Source of the DNA: Humitalea rosea
Lineage (GTDB): Bacteria > Pseudomonadota > Alphaproteobacteria > Acetobacterales > Acetobacteraceae
Direction of reading: 5' to 3'
DNA: 64,000 nucleotides
NCBI RefSeq assembly: GCF_003253705.1
Contig: NZ_QKYU01000016.1
Span: forward strand, 62,001-126,000
A program made the position numbers and the translations under genes. Shown here piece by piece: positions 23,701-32,294 of this stretch (position 1 is its first letter; every line of letters begins with the position of its first letter). A model generated the notes under the pieces. The model was not told the DNA's origin and did not search any database. It saw only the letters and a list, made by a program, of their open reading frames with translations.

Positions 23701-25095
23701 ATGAGCGATGCCACCTCTTTCGACGTGATCGTCATCGGCGCTGGCCCCGGCGGCTATGTCTTCGCGATCCGCGCCGCGCAGCTTGGGCTGAAGGTCGCCT
23801 GCGTGGAGAAGCGGGCGACTCTCGGCGGCACCTGCCTCAATGTCGGCTGCATCCCCTCCAAGGCGCTGCTGCATTCCTCCGAGCATTTCGAGGAAGCGCT
23901 GCACAAGCTCGCCGACCATGGCGTGAACGTCGGATCGGTCAGCCTGGACCTGGCCCGCATGCAGGCGCGCAAGGACGAGGTCGTCTCGGCCAACGTCAAG
24001 GGCGTCGAATTCCTGTTCAAGAAGAACAAGATCACCTGGATCAAGGGCGAAGCCCGCATCACCGCCCCCGGCGCCGTCGAGGTCGCGGGCAAGAGCTACG
24101 CGGCCAAGCAGATCGTCATCGCCACCGGCAGCAGCAGCATCGACCTGCCGGGCGTGACGGTGGATGAGAAGCAGATCGTCACCTCCACCGGCGCGCTGGA
24201 ACTGGACAAGGTGCCCGGCCATCTGGTGGTGATCGGCGGCGGCTATATCGGGCTGGAGCTGGGCAGCGTCTGGCGCCGCCTGGGCGCCGAGGTCACCGTC
24301 GTCGAATTCCTGGACCGGCTGGTGCCGACCATGGATGGCGAGACCGGCAAGATGTTCGAGCGCGTGATGTCCAAGCAGGGCATCAAGTCCAAGCTCAAGA
24401 CCAAGGTGACCGGCGCCAAGGCCGACGAGACCGGCGTGACCCTGACCCTGGAGCCCGCCGCCGGCGGCGAGGCGGAGACGTTGAAGGCCGATGTCGTGCT
24501 GGTCGCGATCGGCCGCCGCGCCAACACCGAGGGCCTTGGCTTGGCCGAGGTGGGCGTCGCGCTGGATGAGCGCGGCCGCGTCATTACCGACCATTTCGCC
24601 ACCAACATCGACGGCATCTGGGCGATCGGCGACGTCATCACCGGCCCGATGCTGGCCCATAAGGCCGAGGAAGAGGGCGTGGCGCTCGCCGAGCTGCTGG
24701 CCGGGCAGGCGGGGCATGTGAACTACGGGGTCATCCCCGGCGTGGTTTACACATGGCCGGAAGTCGCCTCGATCGGCGAGACCGAGGAGCAGCTCAAGGC
24801 CCGCGGCGTCGCCTACAAGGTCGGCAAATTCCCCTTCACCGCCAATGCGCGGGCGCGGGCCATGGGCGACACCGATGGCTTCGTGAAGATCCTGGCGGAT
24901 GCCACCACCGACCGCGTGCTGGGCGCGCATATCATCGGCCCGGATGCCGGTACGCTGATCGCCGAGATCGCCATCGCCATGGAATTCGGCGCGAGCAGCG
25001 AGGATATCGCCCGCACCTGCCATGCGCATCCGAGCCTGAATGAATCGGTGAAGGAAGCGGCCTTGGCGGTCGAGGGGCGCGCGCTGCATATCTGA
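23701..25095 (+). CDS. lpdA: Dihydrolipoyl dehydrogenase (E3)
   Basis: 464-residue flavoprotein that reoxidises dihydrolipoamide in 2-oxoacid dehydrogenase complexes. The FAD motif VIVIGAGPGGYVFAIRAAQLG is at residues 9-29, the redox disulfide is Cys45/Cys50 in GGTCLNVGCIPSK, the NAD motif is VIGGGYIGLELGSVWRRLG, and the C-terminal catalytic CHAHPSLNE is intact. The ATG at 23701 gives the standard N-terminus; the open frame upstream includes an 11-base tandem repeat (23648-23669) and is not coding. Its partner E1 and E2 genes (sucA, sucB) are about 6-10 kb away on the other strand, so it is separately transcribed here and may serve more than one complex. Confidence 0.96.
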   Translation: MSDATSFDVIVIGAGPGGYVFAIRAAQLGLKVACVEKRATLGGTCLNVGCIPSKALLHSSEHFEEALHKLADHGVNVGSVSLDLARMQARKDEVVSANVKGVEFLFKKNKITWIKGEARITAPGAVEVAGKSYAAKQIVIATGSSSIDLPGVTVDEKQIVTSTGALELDKVPGHLVVIGGGYIGLELGSVWRRLGAEVTVVEFLDRLVPTMDGETGKMFERVMSKQGIKSKLKTKVTGAKADETGVTLTLEPAAGGEAETLKADVVLVAIGRRANTEGLGLAEVGVALDERGRVITDHFATNIDGIWAIGDVITGPMLAHKAEEEGVALAELLAGQAGHVNYGVIPGVVYTWPEVASIGETEEQLKARGVAYKVGKFPFTANARARAMGDTDGFVKILADATTDRVLGAHIIGPDAGTLIAEIAIAMEFGASSEDIARTCHAHPSLNESVKEAALAVEGRALHI

Positions 25096-25123
25096 GGCGG
25101 GCGGCGAGGGACGCTCGTCAGGG

Positions 25124-25141
25124 CGCCTCGGCGCCGAGGCG
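25124..25141. terminator. 18-base palindrome between convergent lpdA and kinase genes
   Basis: A perfect 18-base GC palindrome (CGCCTCGGCGCCGAGGCG) occupies the 48-base gap between two convergent genes. It can form an 8-bp stem on either strand, as expected of a bidirectional terminator, though no T-run follows. Confidence 0.55.
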
Positions 25142-25143
25142 TC

Positions 25144-25917
25144 TCAGGGCGCTTCTGCGCCGTCGCGCGGGTAGGAAATCGTGACGCATGTGCCCTGGTT
25201 CGGCGCGGATGCGACCGCGACCCGCGCACCGCCCTGCTGCTGGAGCGATTGAACGATCAGCGCGCTCATCTTGCCGAGGGTCGGCCATGCAGCGCCCTCA
25301 GCCAATCCGACGCCGTCATCGGCGACGATGACCTGGCATCCTGTCGCATCGACCAGGCTGCGCAGGGTGATCGTGCCGCCGTCACGGCCGGCGAAGGCGT
25401 ATTTCAGCGCGTTGGTCAGCAGTTCGTTGACCATGAGCCCGGTCGCCATGGCAACCTCGGCCGATACGGGAAAGGTGTCGAGGTGCAGGTCCAGGCGGAT
25501 GCCCTGGTCCTCATGCGCCTGCATGACGGCCGATGCGACGCGGCGCAGATACGCGCCCATATCGATGCTGTCGCCCGCGGCCGCATCGTCGAGCGAACGG
25601 TAGAGCAGCGCCACGGATTCGACCCGCCCCGCGAGCCGGTCGAACCGGTCGCTGACCACGCCCTCCGGCAGGCAGTGGGATTCGAGCCTGATCAGGCTGG
25701 TGATCATCTGCAGGCTGTTTTTCACGCGGTGCTGCAATTCCCGCAGCAGGGTGTCGCTGGCGCAAAGCTGCTCCGCCAGGGTTTCGCAATCCGGCGTTGC
25801 GGCCAGATCGTTCCCGGCAGGCGCCGGCAGGCCGATCCTCGGCGCGCCGTCAGCATGATGACGGACCCTCGCCCGGTTTGGTGCTGCCATGGTGGCAGTG
25901 GCGCTATGCTCCGGCAT
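25144..25917 (-). CDS. HisKA_2-type histidine kinase without sensor domain
   Basis: 257-residue cytoplasmic sensor kinase. The H-box LLRELQHRVKNSLQMITSLI lies near residues 60-80 and defines the HisKA_2/HWE-related class; the ATP-binding domain follows with ATGLMVNELLTNALKYAF (N-box) and VIVADDGVGL (G1). The first 55 residues show no PAS, GAF or membrane segment, so the input is unknown. No response regulator is adjacent. The start at 25915-25917 follows GAAGGGG. It resembles short kinases of general-stress or light-sensing circuits in alphaproteobacteria, but this is only family-level inference. Its 3' end shares an 11-of-12 direct repeat with the intergenic DNA. Confidence 0.85.
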   Translation of the reverse strand: MPEHSATATMAAPNRARVRHHADGAPRIGLPAPAGNDLAATPDCETLAEQLCASDTLLRELQHRVKNSLQMITSLIRLESHCLPEGVVSDRFDRLAGRVESVALLYRSLDDAAAGDSIDMGAYLRRVASAVMQAHEDQGIRLDLHLDTFPVSAEVAMATGLMVNELLTNALKYAFAGRDGGTITLRSLVDATGCQVIVADDGVGLAEGAAWPTLGKMSALIVQSLQQQGGARVAVASAPNQGTCVTISYPRDGAEAP

Positions 25918-26057
25918 CGGATGCCCCTTCGGCCACGTTTGGCGGCGCCAGCATGAGCATTGGGCAGGGGGGCGCGCCTTGCGGCAGATCAAGCCCTGCC
26001 GCCGTGGGGAATGGCGTTCTGTATCCCTGGCGGCAGTGGGGGGCTGAGCCGCCCGCG

Positions 26058-26966
26058 TCACGATCGGGGATGCGCGCCCTCCCACGCCTTGAGCAGCTGC
26101 GCCTCATCCACCGACGTATACCGCTGCGTCGTGGAGAGGCTGGCATGCCCCAGCAACTCCTGGATCGAGCGCAGATCCGCCCCCCCCGCCAGCAGATGCG
26201 TCGCGAAGGAATGCCGCAGCGCATGCGGCGTCGCGTGCTCGGGGATGCCAAGCGCGCGCCTGCCATCCCGCATCGCCTTCTGCGCCACCGCCGGGTCCAG
26301 CCGCCCGCCACGCGCGCCGAGGAACAAGGGCGCCTCGGCCCCGCCGCCATGCACGCGCAGCCACGCGTCCAGCACCGCCCGCACCGCCGGCAGCACCGGC
26401 ACCAGCCGCTCCTTGGCCCCCTTGCCCATCACCCGCAGCGCGGCATCGCCGCCGAGCGTGGGTGCGTCGCGCCGGTTGAGCGCCAGCGCCTCGGCAATCC
26501 GCAGCCCGCAGCCATAGAGCAGGGTGAACAGCGCCCGGTCGCGCAGCGCCAGCCGGGGATCGTCCTGGACCAGATCGGTGCCCTCCGGCAGCGCCATCGC
26601 ATCCTTGGGCGAGAGGGCGCGCGGGATCGGCTGCTTCGGGCGGGGGCCGGTGATGCCGGCGATGGCCAGCGGCTCCACCCCATGGGCGCGGGCGAGCCAG
26701 CGGAGAAAACTGCGCACCGCCGCCAATTGCCGCGCCCTGGTCGCGCGCCCGGCCCCGGCCCCCGCGCGCGCGGCCAGGAAGGCGCGCAGATCGGCGGGGC
26801 GCAGGGCCGCGAAGCTCGCCAGATCGGGCTCGCCGCCCAGGTGGCCCGTCAGGAAGCCCAGCAGGTCGGAGAGGTCGCGGCCATAGGCCTCGACCGTATG
26901 CGGGCTGGCGCGGCGTTCGCGGGCCAGGACATCCAGCCACTCCCGCAGCAGCGCCAGGCCGGTCAT
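26058..26966 (-). CDS. xerC: Tyrosine recombinase XerC
   Basis: 302-residue tyrosine recombinase with an N-terminal SAM-like core-binding domain (LREWLDVLARERRASPHTVEAY) and a C-terminal catalytic domain. All catalytic residues are seen: Arg in LLYGCGLRIAEAL, Lys in MGKGAKERLVP, HxxR in HALRHSFATHLL, His in LLGHASLSTTQ and the nucleophile Tyr in RYTSVDE. The size and the partner gene fit XerC, which resolves chromosome dimers at dif with XerD and FtsK. Its ATG overlaps the stop of the upstream DUF484 gene (ATGA), a gene pair seen widely in proteobacteria. Confidence 0.93.
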   Translation of the reverse strand: MTGLALLREWLDVLARERRASPHTVEAYGRDLSDLLGFLTGHLGGEPDLASFAALRPADLRAFLAARAGAGAGRATRARQLAAVRSFLRWLARAHGVEPLAIAGITGPRPKQPIPRALSPKDAMALPEGTDLVQDDPRLALRDRALFTLLYGCGLRIAEALALNRRDAPTLGGDAALRVMGKGAKERLVPVLPAVRAVLDAWLRVHGGGAEAPLFLGARGGRLDPAVAQKAMRDGRRALGIPEHATPHALRHSFATHLLAGGADLRSIQELLGHASLSTTQRYTSVDEAQLLKAWEGAHPRS

Positions 26967-27556
26967 CGTCGCAGGACGGCGGCCAGCGCGCGGGCCAAAA
27001 ATTCCAGCGCGCCGAGGCCGCCGCGCATCGGCAGCGCCTGGGCTTCCCGCGCGCCCAGCACCAGCAGCATCGGCTCGGGCAGCTCCAGCCGCAGCAGCGC
27101 ATCGCGCACCACGAGAGGCGCGGCCTCGCCATGCAAGGCGGCGGTGGTGGCGGGGCCGTCGCGGAGCAGCACGGTGCGGCTTTGCGGCATCAGCCCGGCC
27201 GCCAGCGGCACCACCTTGCAGACGGCCAGGTTCAGCAGCCGAGGCCAGTCCTCGGCCACCGTCGCGCGGGGATCGGGTTGTTCGACCAGCGCCAGCACGG
27301 CGGCCTGGACGCAGGCGGCCAGGGATTGCGCGGCCTCCCGCCGGGCCGCCGCGACGCGGCCACCGGTGCGGGCGGCGGCCAGCATCGCGGCCATGTGGTC
27401 GGCGAAGACCTCGCCATGCAGGCGGACCGGCGGTTCCAGCACGGCATAGAGAGCGGGGTGTTCGGCCAGGAAGCGCGGATGCGCCGCCAGCCATGCGGCA
27501 ACGGCGGCCGCATCGGTCGTGGCGGGTGCGGGGAGGGGCTGCTTCGGGGCATTCAT
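26963..27556 (-). CDS. DUF484-family protein
   Basis: 197 residues of the DUF484 family, a GAF-like domain usually encoded next to xerC. The typical opening is visible: VAAWLAAHPRFLAEHPALYAVL, then RLHGEVFADHMAAML and a helical linker into the GAF-like part ending with LEFLARALAAVLRR. Function is unknown; conserved linkage with xerC suggests a link to chromosome processing. The ATG at 27554-27556 gives MNAPKQPLP. It diverges from dsbD over 79 bases. Confidence 0.85.
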   Translation of the reverse strand: MNAPKQPLPAPATTDAAAVAAWLAAHPRFLAEHPALYAVLEPPVRLHGEVFADHMAAMLAAARTGGRVAAARREAAQSLAACVQAAVLALVEQPDPRATVAEDWPRLLNLAVCKVVPLAAGLMPQSRTVLLRDGPATTAALHGEAAPLVVRDALLRLELPEPMLLVLGAREAQALPMRGGLGALEFLARALAAVLRR

Positions 27557-27635
27557 GGCGCCATGGTGCCGCTTCGGGCCCGGCGGCTGCAAGCCAGGCC
27601 TTGATCCCGGCGGCGCGGCGCCCTCTCTATGCGAC

Positions 27636-29702
27636 ATGCGCGCCATACTTCTGCTCCTCGCCGCCCTCGTGGCCACTCCGGCTCTGGGGCAGCAGTCACG
27701 CCCGGCGACGGCGGGGGAATCGGCGGCCGTCATTTCGCCCCGCGCCGAGGTCACCCTTCTGGCCGAACCCGCCGCGATCGCGCCGGGGCAGCCCTTCCGC
27801 ATCGGGCTGCGGCAGCGGCTGGCGCCGGGCTGGCACACCTATTGGCGCAACCCCGGCGATGCCGGGCAGGCGACCGACATCAGCCTGACCCTGCCCGCCG
27901 GCGCGGATGAGGGCGGCATCACCTGGCCGACGCCGCAGCGCATCCCCTACGGGCCGCTGGTGAACTACGGCTACGAGGGCGAGGTGCTGCTGCCCATCAC
28001 GGTGACGCCGCCCGCCGATCTGCGCCCGGGCGACACCTTCACCATCAGCGCCGAGGCAAGCTGGCTGGTCTGCGCCGATGTCTGCATCCCGGAGGAGGGG
28101 CTGTTCACCCTCAGCCTGCCGGTCGAGCCCTTCGCCCGCCTCGGGCCGCATGGCGATGCCTTCCTGGCCGCCGAGGCCGCGACCCCCCGCCCCAGCCCCT
28201 GGCCCGTCCGCGCCGGATTTTTGGGCACGCGCGGGACGCTCACCCTGGTGGACCCCGCGCTGACGGCCGCCGCGGTCACCGACGCCTATTTCTTCGCCGC
28301 CGAGAATGCGGTGCTGGACCATGTCGCCCCCCAGCCGCGGCGCTTCGCCGATGGCGCCATGACGCTGGACCTGGCCCGTGGCGGCGCGGCGCTGCCCGCG
28401 ACCCTGGCGGGCGTCGTGGTGATCACCGATGCCGCCGGGGTGCGCAGCGCCTATGAGGTCGCGGCCCCGCCCGGCGCGATCGAGGCCGCACCCGCCGGCA
28501 TGGCCCTGTGGCAGGCGGCGGGGCTGGCGCTGCTGGGCGGGCTGCTGCTGAACCTGATGCCCTGCGTCTTCCCCGTGCTGGCGATGAAGGCGATGGCGCT
28601 GGTGCGCCTCGGGGGCGCGGCGCAGGCGGCGGTGCGCATCGAGGCGGGCTTCACCACCCTCGGCGTGCTGGCGAGCTTTTCGGTGCTGGCCGGGGTGCTG
28701 CTGGTGCTGCGCGCGGCGGGCGGCGTGGCGGGCTGGGGGTTCCAGTTCCAGTCGCCGCTGTTCGTGGCGGGCATGGCCTGGGTGATGCTGGGGATCGGGC
28801 TGAACCTCTCGGGGGTGTTCCATGTCGGCGGGCCGGTCGGGGTCGGCGCCGGGCTGGCGGCGCGGGGCCACAAATTCGGCTCCTTCATGACCGGGGTGCT
28901 GGCGGTGCTGGTGGCGACCCCCTGCACCGCGCCCTTCATGGCCGCGGCCCTGGGGGCGGCCTTCGTGCTGCCGCCGCTGGGCATGCTGGCGGTGTTCCTG
29001 GCCCTCGGGCTGGGCTTGGCGGCGCCCTATGCGGCGCTGGCGGTGGCGCCGGGGCTGGCGCGGGCGCTGCCGCGGCCGGGGGCCTGGATGGGGCGGCTGC
29101 AACAGGCACTGGCCTTCCCGATGTATGGCGCGGCGATCTGGCTGGTCTGGGTCGTGGCGCAGCAGAGCGGGCCGGATGGGATGCTGCTGGTCCTGGTCGG
29201 CGGGCTGCTGCTGGCCTTCGGCGCCTGGGCGCTGGGCGTGGCGCAGGCCTCGGCCGGCGCCGGGCGGCGGATCGGGCGGGTCGTGGCGCTGCTGGCGGTG
29301 GTGGGGGCGGCGGGGCTGCTGCTGCCGCTGCGCGGGGCGGCGCCGGCGACGGCCGCCGTGCTCGGCGATGCCGAGCCCTGGTCGGCCGAGAAGGTCGCGG
29401 CGCTGCGGGCGGCGGGGCGGCCGGTCTTCGTGAACCTGACCGCCGCCTGGTGCATCACCTGCAAGGTCAATGACCGGCTGGCGCTGGAAACCACGGCGAC
29501 CCGCGCGCTCTTCGCCGCGCATGACGTCGCCTATCTGAAGGGCGACTGGACCCGGGGCGACCCGGCCATCACCGCGCTGCTGCGGGCGCATGAGCGGGCG
29601 GGGGTGCCGACCTATCTGTTCTATCCGCCGGGGGGAGGCGAGCCGCGGTTGCTGCCGCAGGTGCTGACCGAGGCGATCCTGCGCCGGGCAGTGGGCGGCT
29701 GA
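27636..29702 (+). CDS. dsbD: Protein-disulfide reductase DsbD family (ScsB-like)
   Basis: 688-residue membrane protein that moves reducing power from cytoplasmic thioredoxin to the periplasm. A signal peptide (cleavage near ALGQ, residue 18) is followed by an N-terminal periplasmic domain with ASWLVCADVCIPEEG. A CcdA-like membrane domain of eight helices carries the redox Cys in LNLMPCVFPVLAMKAMAL and VATPCTAPFMAAALG. A C-terminal thioredoxin domain has AAWCITCKVND. The large N-terminal region resembles ScsB-type proteins more than classical DsbD. The ATG at 27636 is chosen for its signal peptide. Its stop overlaps the probable start of the following kinase gene. Confidence 0.92.
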   Translation: MRAILLLLAALVATPALGQQSRPATAGESAAVISPRAEVTLLAEPAAIAPGQPFRIGLRQRLAPGWHTYWRNPGDAGQATDISLTLPAGADEGGITWPTPQRIPYGPLVNYGYEGEVLLPITVTPPADLRPGDTFTISAEASWLVCADVCIPEEGLFTLSLPVEPFARLGPHGDAFLAAEAATPRPSPWPVRAGFLGTRGTLTLVDPALTAAAVTDAYFFAAENAVLDHVAPQPRRFADGAMTLDLARGGAALPATLAGVVVITDAAGVRSAYEVAAPPGAIEAAPAGMALWQAAGLALLGGLLLNLMPCVFPVLAMKAMALVRLGGAAQAAVRIEAGFTTLGVLASFSVLAGVLLVLRAAGGVAGWGFQFQSPLFVAGMAWVMLGIGLNLSGVFHVGGPVGVGAGLAARGHKFGSFMTGVLAVLVATPCTAPFMAAALGAAFVLPPLGMLAVFLALGLGLAAPYAALAVAPGLARALPRPGAWMGRLQQALAFPMYGAAIWLVWVVAQQSGPDGMLLVLVGGLLLAFGAWALGVAQASAGAGRRIGRVVALLAVVGAAGLLLPLRGAAPATAAVLGDAEPWSAEKVAALRAAGRPVFVNLTAAWCITCKVNDRLALETTATRALFAAHDVAYLKGDWTRGDPAITALLRAHERAGVPTYLFYPPGGGEPRLLPQVLTEAILRRAVGG

Positions 29703-30166
29703 GGGTCATCCACCTCAACGGGCCGATCAACAGCGGCAAGTCCACGGTCGGCCGGATGCTGGCGACGCTGCTGCCCGGAGCGCGCTTCGTCGATGGCGAC
29801 GATCACGATGCTCCGCAGGATGCGCCCCTGGCCTTGCGGATCGCGGCGGCAATGGCGCGGATCGAGCGGGAGATTGCCGCTGGCGGCCCGCTCGTGGTGG
29901 CCTATCCGCTGGACCAGGCGGGGGACGACAGGCTGCGGAGGGCCTGCACCGCGGCCGGCCTGGCGCTGAGCGTGGTGACGCTGGCTCCGCCCGAGGCGGT
30001 GGCGCTCTCCGACCGCGGCGCGCGGCGATTGACGGAGTGGGAACGCGGCCGTGTGCGGGAGATGTATGCCGAGGGCTACGCGACGCGCGGCTTCAGCGAC
30101 CTCATCATCGATACCTCGGGACAAACGCCCGGGGCGGTCGCGCGCGATATCATTCGGAGGCTGTGA
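29699..30166 (+). CDS. P-loop kinase-like protein, probable CTG start
   Basis: The first ATG (29756) would remove the nucleotide-binding loop. Upstream in the same frame the sequence reads HLNGPINSGKSTVGRML, with a perfect Walker A (GPINSGKST). The only plausible start covering it is CTG at 29699-29701, which overlaps the dsbD stop (CTGA) and gives 155 residues. The rest resembles shikimate/gluconate-kinase-like small P-loop kinases: FVDGDDHDAPQDAPL, VVAYPL, LAPPEAVALSDRGARRL and IIDTSG. The substrate is unknown. Translation is probably coupled to dsbD. Genome pipelines may call a truncated 136-residue protein here. Confidence 0.65.
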   Translation: MRVIHLNGPINSGKSTVGRMLATLLPGARFVDGDDHDAPQDAPLALRIAAAMARIEREIAAGGPLVVAYPLDQAGDDRLRRACTAAGLALSVVTLAPPEAVALSDRGARRLTEWERGRVREMYAEGYATRGFSDLIIDTSGQTPGAVARDIIRRL

Positions 30167-30223
30167 CCTTCGGCTTTCGTAAAGATTCACTCCGCGATAC
30201 TGTGGCGCAAAGAAGGAAACCCC

Positions 30224-30595
30224 ATGCGCCGCCTCCTATTCGCCGTCCTCCTCGCACCCATGCTCGCCCTCGGCCTCGTCCCCGATGCCTCGGCGCAGGG
30301 CAGGCAGAATTTCTCCCTGGTCAACCGCACCGGCTACCAGATCAACGAGCTTTATGTCGGCCCGTCCAGCAGCCCGAACTGGGGCCGCGATATCCTGGGG
30401 GAGAACGTCCTGGCCAATGGCCGGCGCTTCGACGTGCGGTTCCCGCAGAGCGCGGCGGCCTGCATGTGGGATATCAAGGTCGTCTATGAGGATGGCGACA
30501 CGTCGGAGTTCATGCAGGTGAACCTCTGCCGCGTCAGCACGGTGACCCTGTTCTGGAACCGTCAGGCCGGCACGACCCGCTTCGTCGTCGAATAA
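30224..30595 (+). CDS. Secreted protein of unknown function, 123 residues
   Basis: Small exported protein: signal peptide of about 25 residues (MRRLLFAVLLAP...ASAQ), then a compact beta-rich domain with NFSLVNRTGYQINELYVGP, SPNWGRDILGENVL and CMWDIKVVYEDGDTSEF. Two Cys remain (CMWD and NLCRVS), which may form a disulfide. Proteins with this NRTGYxIxELYVGPS pattern are common as hypothetical periplasmic proteins in Acetobacteraceae-like genomes; I know no function. AAGGAAACCCC precedes the ATG. A stem-loop follows the stop. Confidence 0.8.
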   Translation: MRRLLFAVLLAPMLALGLVPDASAQGRQNFSLVNRTGYQINELYVGPSSSPNWGRDILGENVLANGRRFDVRFPQSAAACMWDIKVVYEDGDTSEFMQVNLCRVSTVTLFWNRQAGTTRFVVE

Positions 30596-30608
30596 CGCAA
30601 GCGAGGGG

Positions 30609-30627
30609 CGAGGGGCAGGGCCCCTCG
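30609..30627. terminator. Stem-loop between convergent small genes
   Basis: An 8-bp stem (30609-30616 with 30620-30627, loop AGG) of the form CGAGGGGC/GCCCCTCG lies in the 40-base gap between two convergent genes. It is related in sequence to the first hairpin at 1701-1721 and could terminate on either strand. Confidence 0.6.
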
Positions 30628-30635
30628 TCCTTCGG

Positions 30636-30905
30636 TCAGAACGCGACGCGGGGCCCGCGACGGCGCGGATTCGCGCCGGGATCGGTCAGCGCGCGGCGAT
30701 CGTCGCGCTCACGCGGCGGCGGGGCGCTGGCGATATCGACCTCCAGCTCCTTGATCCGCGCCTTGATCGCATCCTTGGTCGCGGCCGAGGCATGCGACTT
30801 CATCGTCCCCAGGGTTTCCCGCAGTTCGGACACCAGGCGCTTCTTCTCCTCCAGCGTCCGCCGGATCGGGCGGGCGTCGGAGAACTGGCTTTCATGGGAA
30901 CGCAT
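30636..30905 (-). CDS. Hypothetical 89-residue coiled-coil protein
   Basis: Highly charged small protein with a predicted helical/coiled-coil middle (RTLEEKKRLVSELRETL and TKDAIKARIKELEVDI) and a basic disordered tail rich in Arg and Pro ending RRRGPRVAF. There is no signal peptide or membrane segment. The start is well supported by GCAGGAGG upstream of the ATG at 30903-30905. No recognised family. It is downstream of, and convergent with, the secreted protein gene. Confidence 0.7.
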   Translation of the reverse strand: MRSHESQFSDARPIRRTLEEKKRLVSELRETLGTMKSHASAATKDAIKARIKELEVDIASAPPPRERDDRRALTDPGANPRRRGPRVAF

Positions 30906-31000
30906 CGCTGCCTCCTGCTGAACAGGTTGCCGCCGGTCTGCCCGGCGGCCTCAACCCGCAGCCTAGCACCCGCGACCGGATTCGTCGCGGGGGGAGTTCG

Positions 31001-32236
31001 TCAGACGTCGAGCAACAGGCGGCGCGCGTCCTCGACGCCTTCCTTGAGCCGGACCAGGAAGGAAACCGCTTCCTTGCCGTCCACGATCCGGTGGTCATAG
31101 GACAGCGCCACATACATCATCGGCCGGATCACGACCTGGCCCTTCACCGCGATCGGCCGCTCAACGATGTTGTGCATGCCGAGGATGCCCGACTGCGGCG
31201 GGTTCAGGATCGGCGTGGACATCAGGCTGCCGTAGATGCCGCCATTGGTGATGGTGAAGCTGCCGCCGGTCAGGTCGTCCATCGCCAACTGGCCGTCGCG
31301 GGCGCGCTTGCCGAAATTGGCGATGCCCTTCTCGATATCCGCGAAGGACATCGCATCGGCCCCCTTCAGCACCGGCACCACCAGCCCATTGGGGCCGCCG
31401 ACCGCGATGCCGAGGTTGACGAAGTTCTTGTAGATCACGCTGTCGCCGTCGATCTCGGCATTGACCGCCGGAAATTCCTTCAGCGCCCGGATGCAGGCCT
31501 TGGCGAAGATCGACATGAAGCCGAGCTTGATGCCGTACTTCTTGGCGAAGGCCTCATTGTACTCGCTGCGCAGCGCCATCGCCGCCGACATGTCCACCTC
31601 GTTGAAGGTGGTCAACATCGCGGCGGTGTTCTGGGCCTCCTTCAGCCGGCGGGCGATGGTCAGGCGCAGGCGGGTCATCTTCACCCGCTCCTCGCCCGCA
31701 TCCAGCGCGCGCGGCGCCTTGGCGGCGGCGGCCGGGGCGGCGGCGGGCAGCGGGCCGCGCGAGAGCAGCGCCAGCACATCGCCCTTGGTGATCCGGCCAT
31801 CCTTGCCCGACCCGTCGCCGAGCTGGGCGGCGGAGAGGCGGTTCTCGATCATCAGCTTGTTCGCGGCCGGCATCGGCTCGACACCGGGGCGGGGGACGGG
31901 GCCCGCGGGCGCGCGAGGCGGCTCCACCGCCGGCTCGGCCTTGGCGCCGGTCGCCGGCGTGGGCTCGGACGGGGCGACCCGCGGGGCGGCGGCGGCGGCG
32001 GCACCGGCGGCGATGCTGCCCAGAATGGCACCCGGCTCGACCTCGGCGCCCTCGGCGGCGGAAATGCTTTCCAGCACGCCGGCGGAGGGGGCATTGACCT
32101 CGACCGTCACCTTATCGGTCTCAAGCTCGACCAGCGCCTCATCGGCCGCCACGGCCTCACCGACCTTCTTCAGCCAGCGCGCGATGGTGGCGGTCGAAAC
32201 ACTTTCGCCGAGGGTGGGTACCAGGATGTCGGTCAT
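31001..32236 (-). CDS. sucB: Dihydrolipoyllysine succinyltransferase (2-oxoglutarate dehydrogenase E2)
   Basis: 411-residue E2 subunit. One lipoyl domain (residues 1-76, lipoyl Lys in [15 protein letters not shown]) is joined by an Ala/Pro-rich linker to the peripheral subunit-binding domain ([31 protein letters not shown]). The catalytic domain follows, with [18 protein letters not shown] carrying the active His and Asp near the C-terminus. It transfers succinyl groups to CoA in the TCA cycle. The ATG at 32234-32236 starts the lipoyl domain ([13 protein letters not shown]). It lies 58 bases downstream of sucA. The E3 gene is lpdA, 6 kb away. Confidence 0.97.
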   Translation of the reverse strand: MTDILVPTLGESVSTATIARWLKKVGEAVAADEALVELETDKVTVEVNAPSAGVLESISAAEGAEVEPGAILGSIAAGAAAAAAPRVAPSEPTPATGAKAEPAVEPPRAPAGPVPRPGVEPMPAANKLMIENRLSAAQLGDGSGKDGRITKGDVLALLSRGPLPAAAPAAAAKAPRALDAGEERVKMTRLRLTIARRLKEAQNTAAMLTTFNEVDMSAAMALRSEYNEAFAKKYGIKLGFMSIFAKACIRALKEFPAVNAEIDGDSVIYKNFVNLGIAVGGPNGLVVPVLKGADAMSFADIEKGIANFGKRARDGQLAMDDLTGGSFTITNGGIYGSLMSTPILNPPQSGILGMHNIVERPIAVKGQVVIRPMMYVALSYDHRIVDGKEAVSFLVRLKEGVEDARRLLLDV

Positions 32237-32294
32237 GGATTTTCCAGTCTGAGATCGTAAGGAGCGCGCCGTGGGCGCGAAGGGCGCGCGCGGC

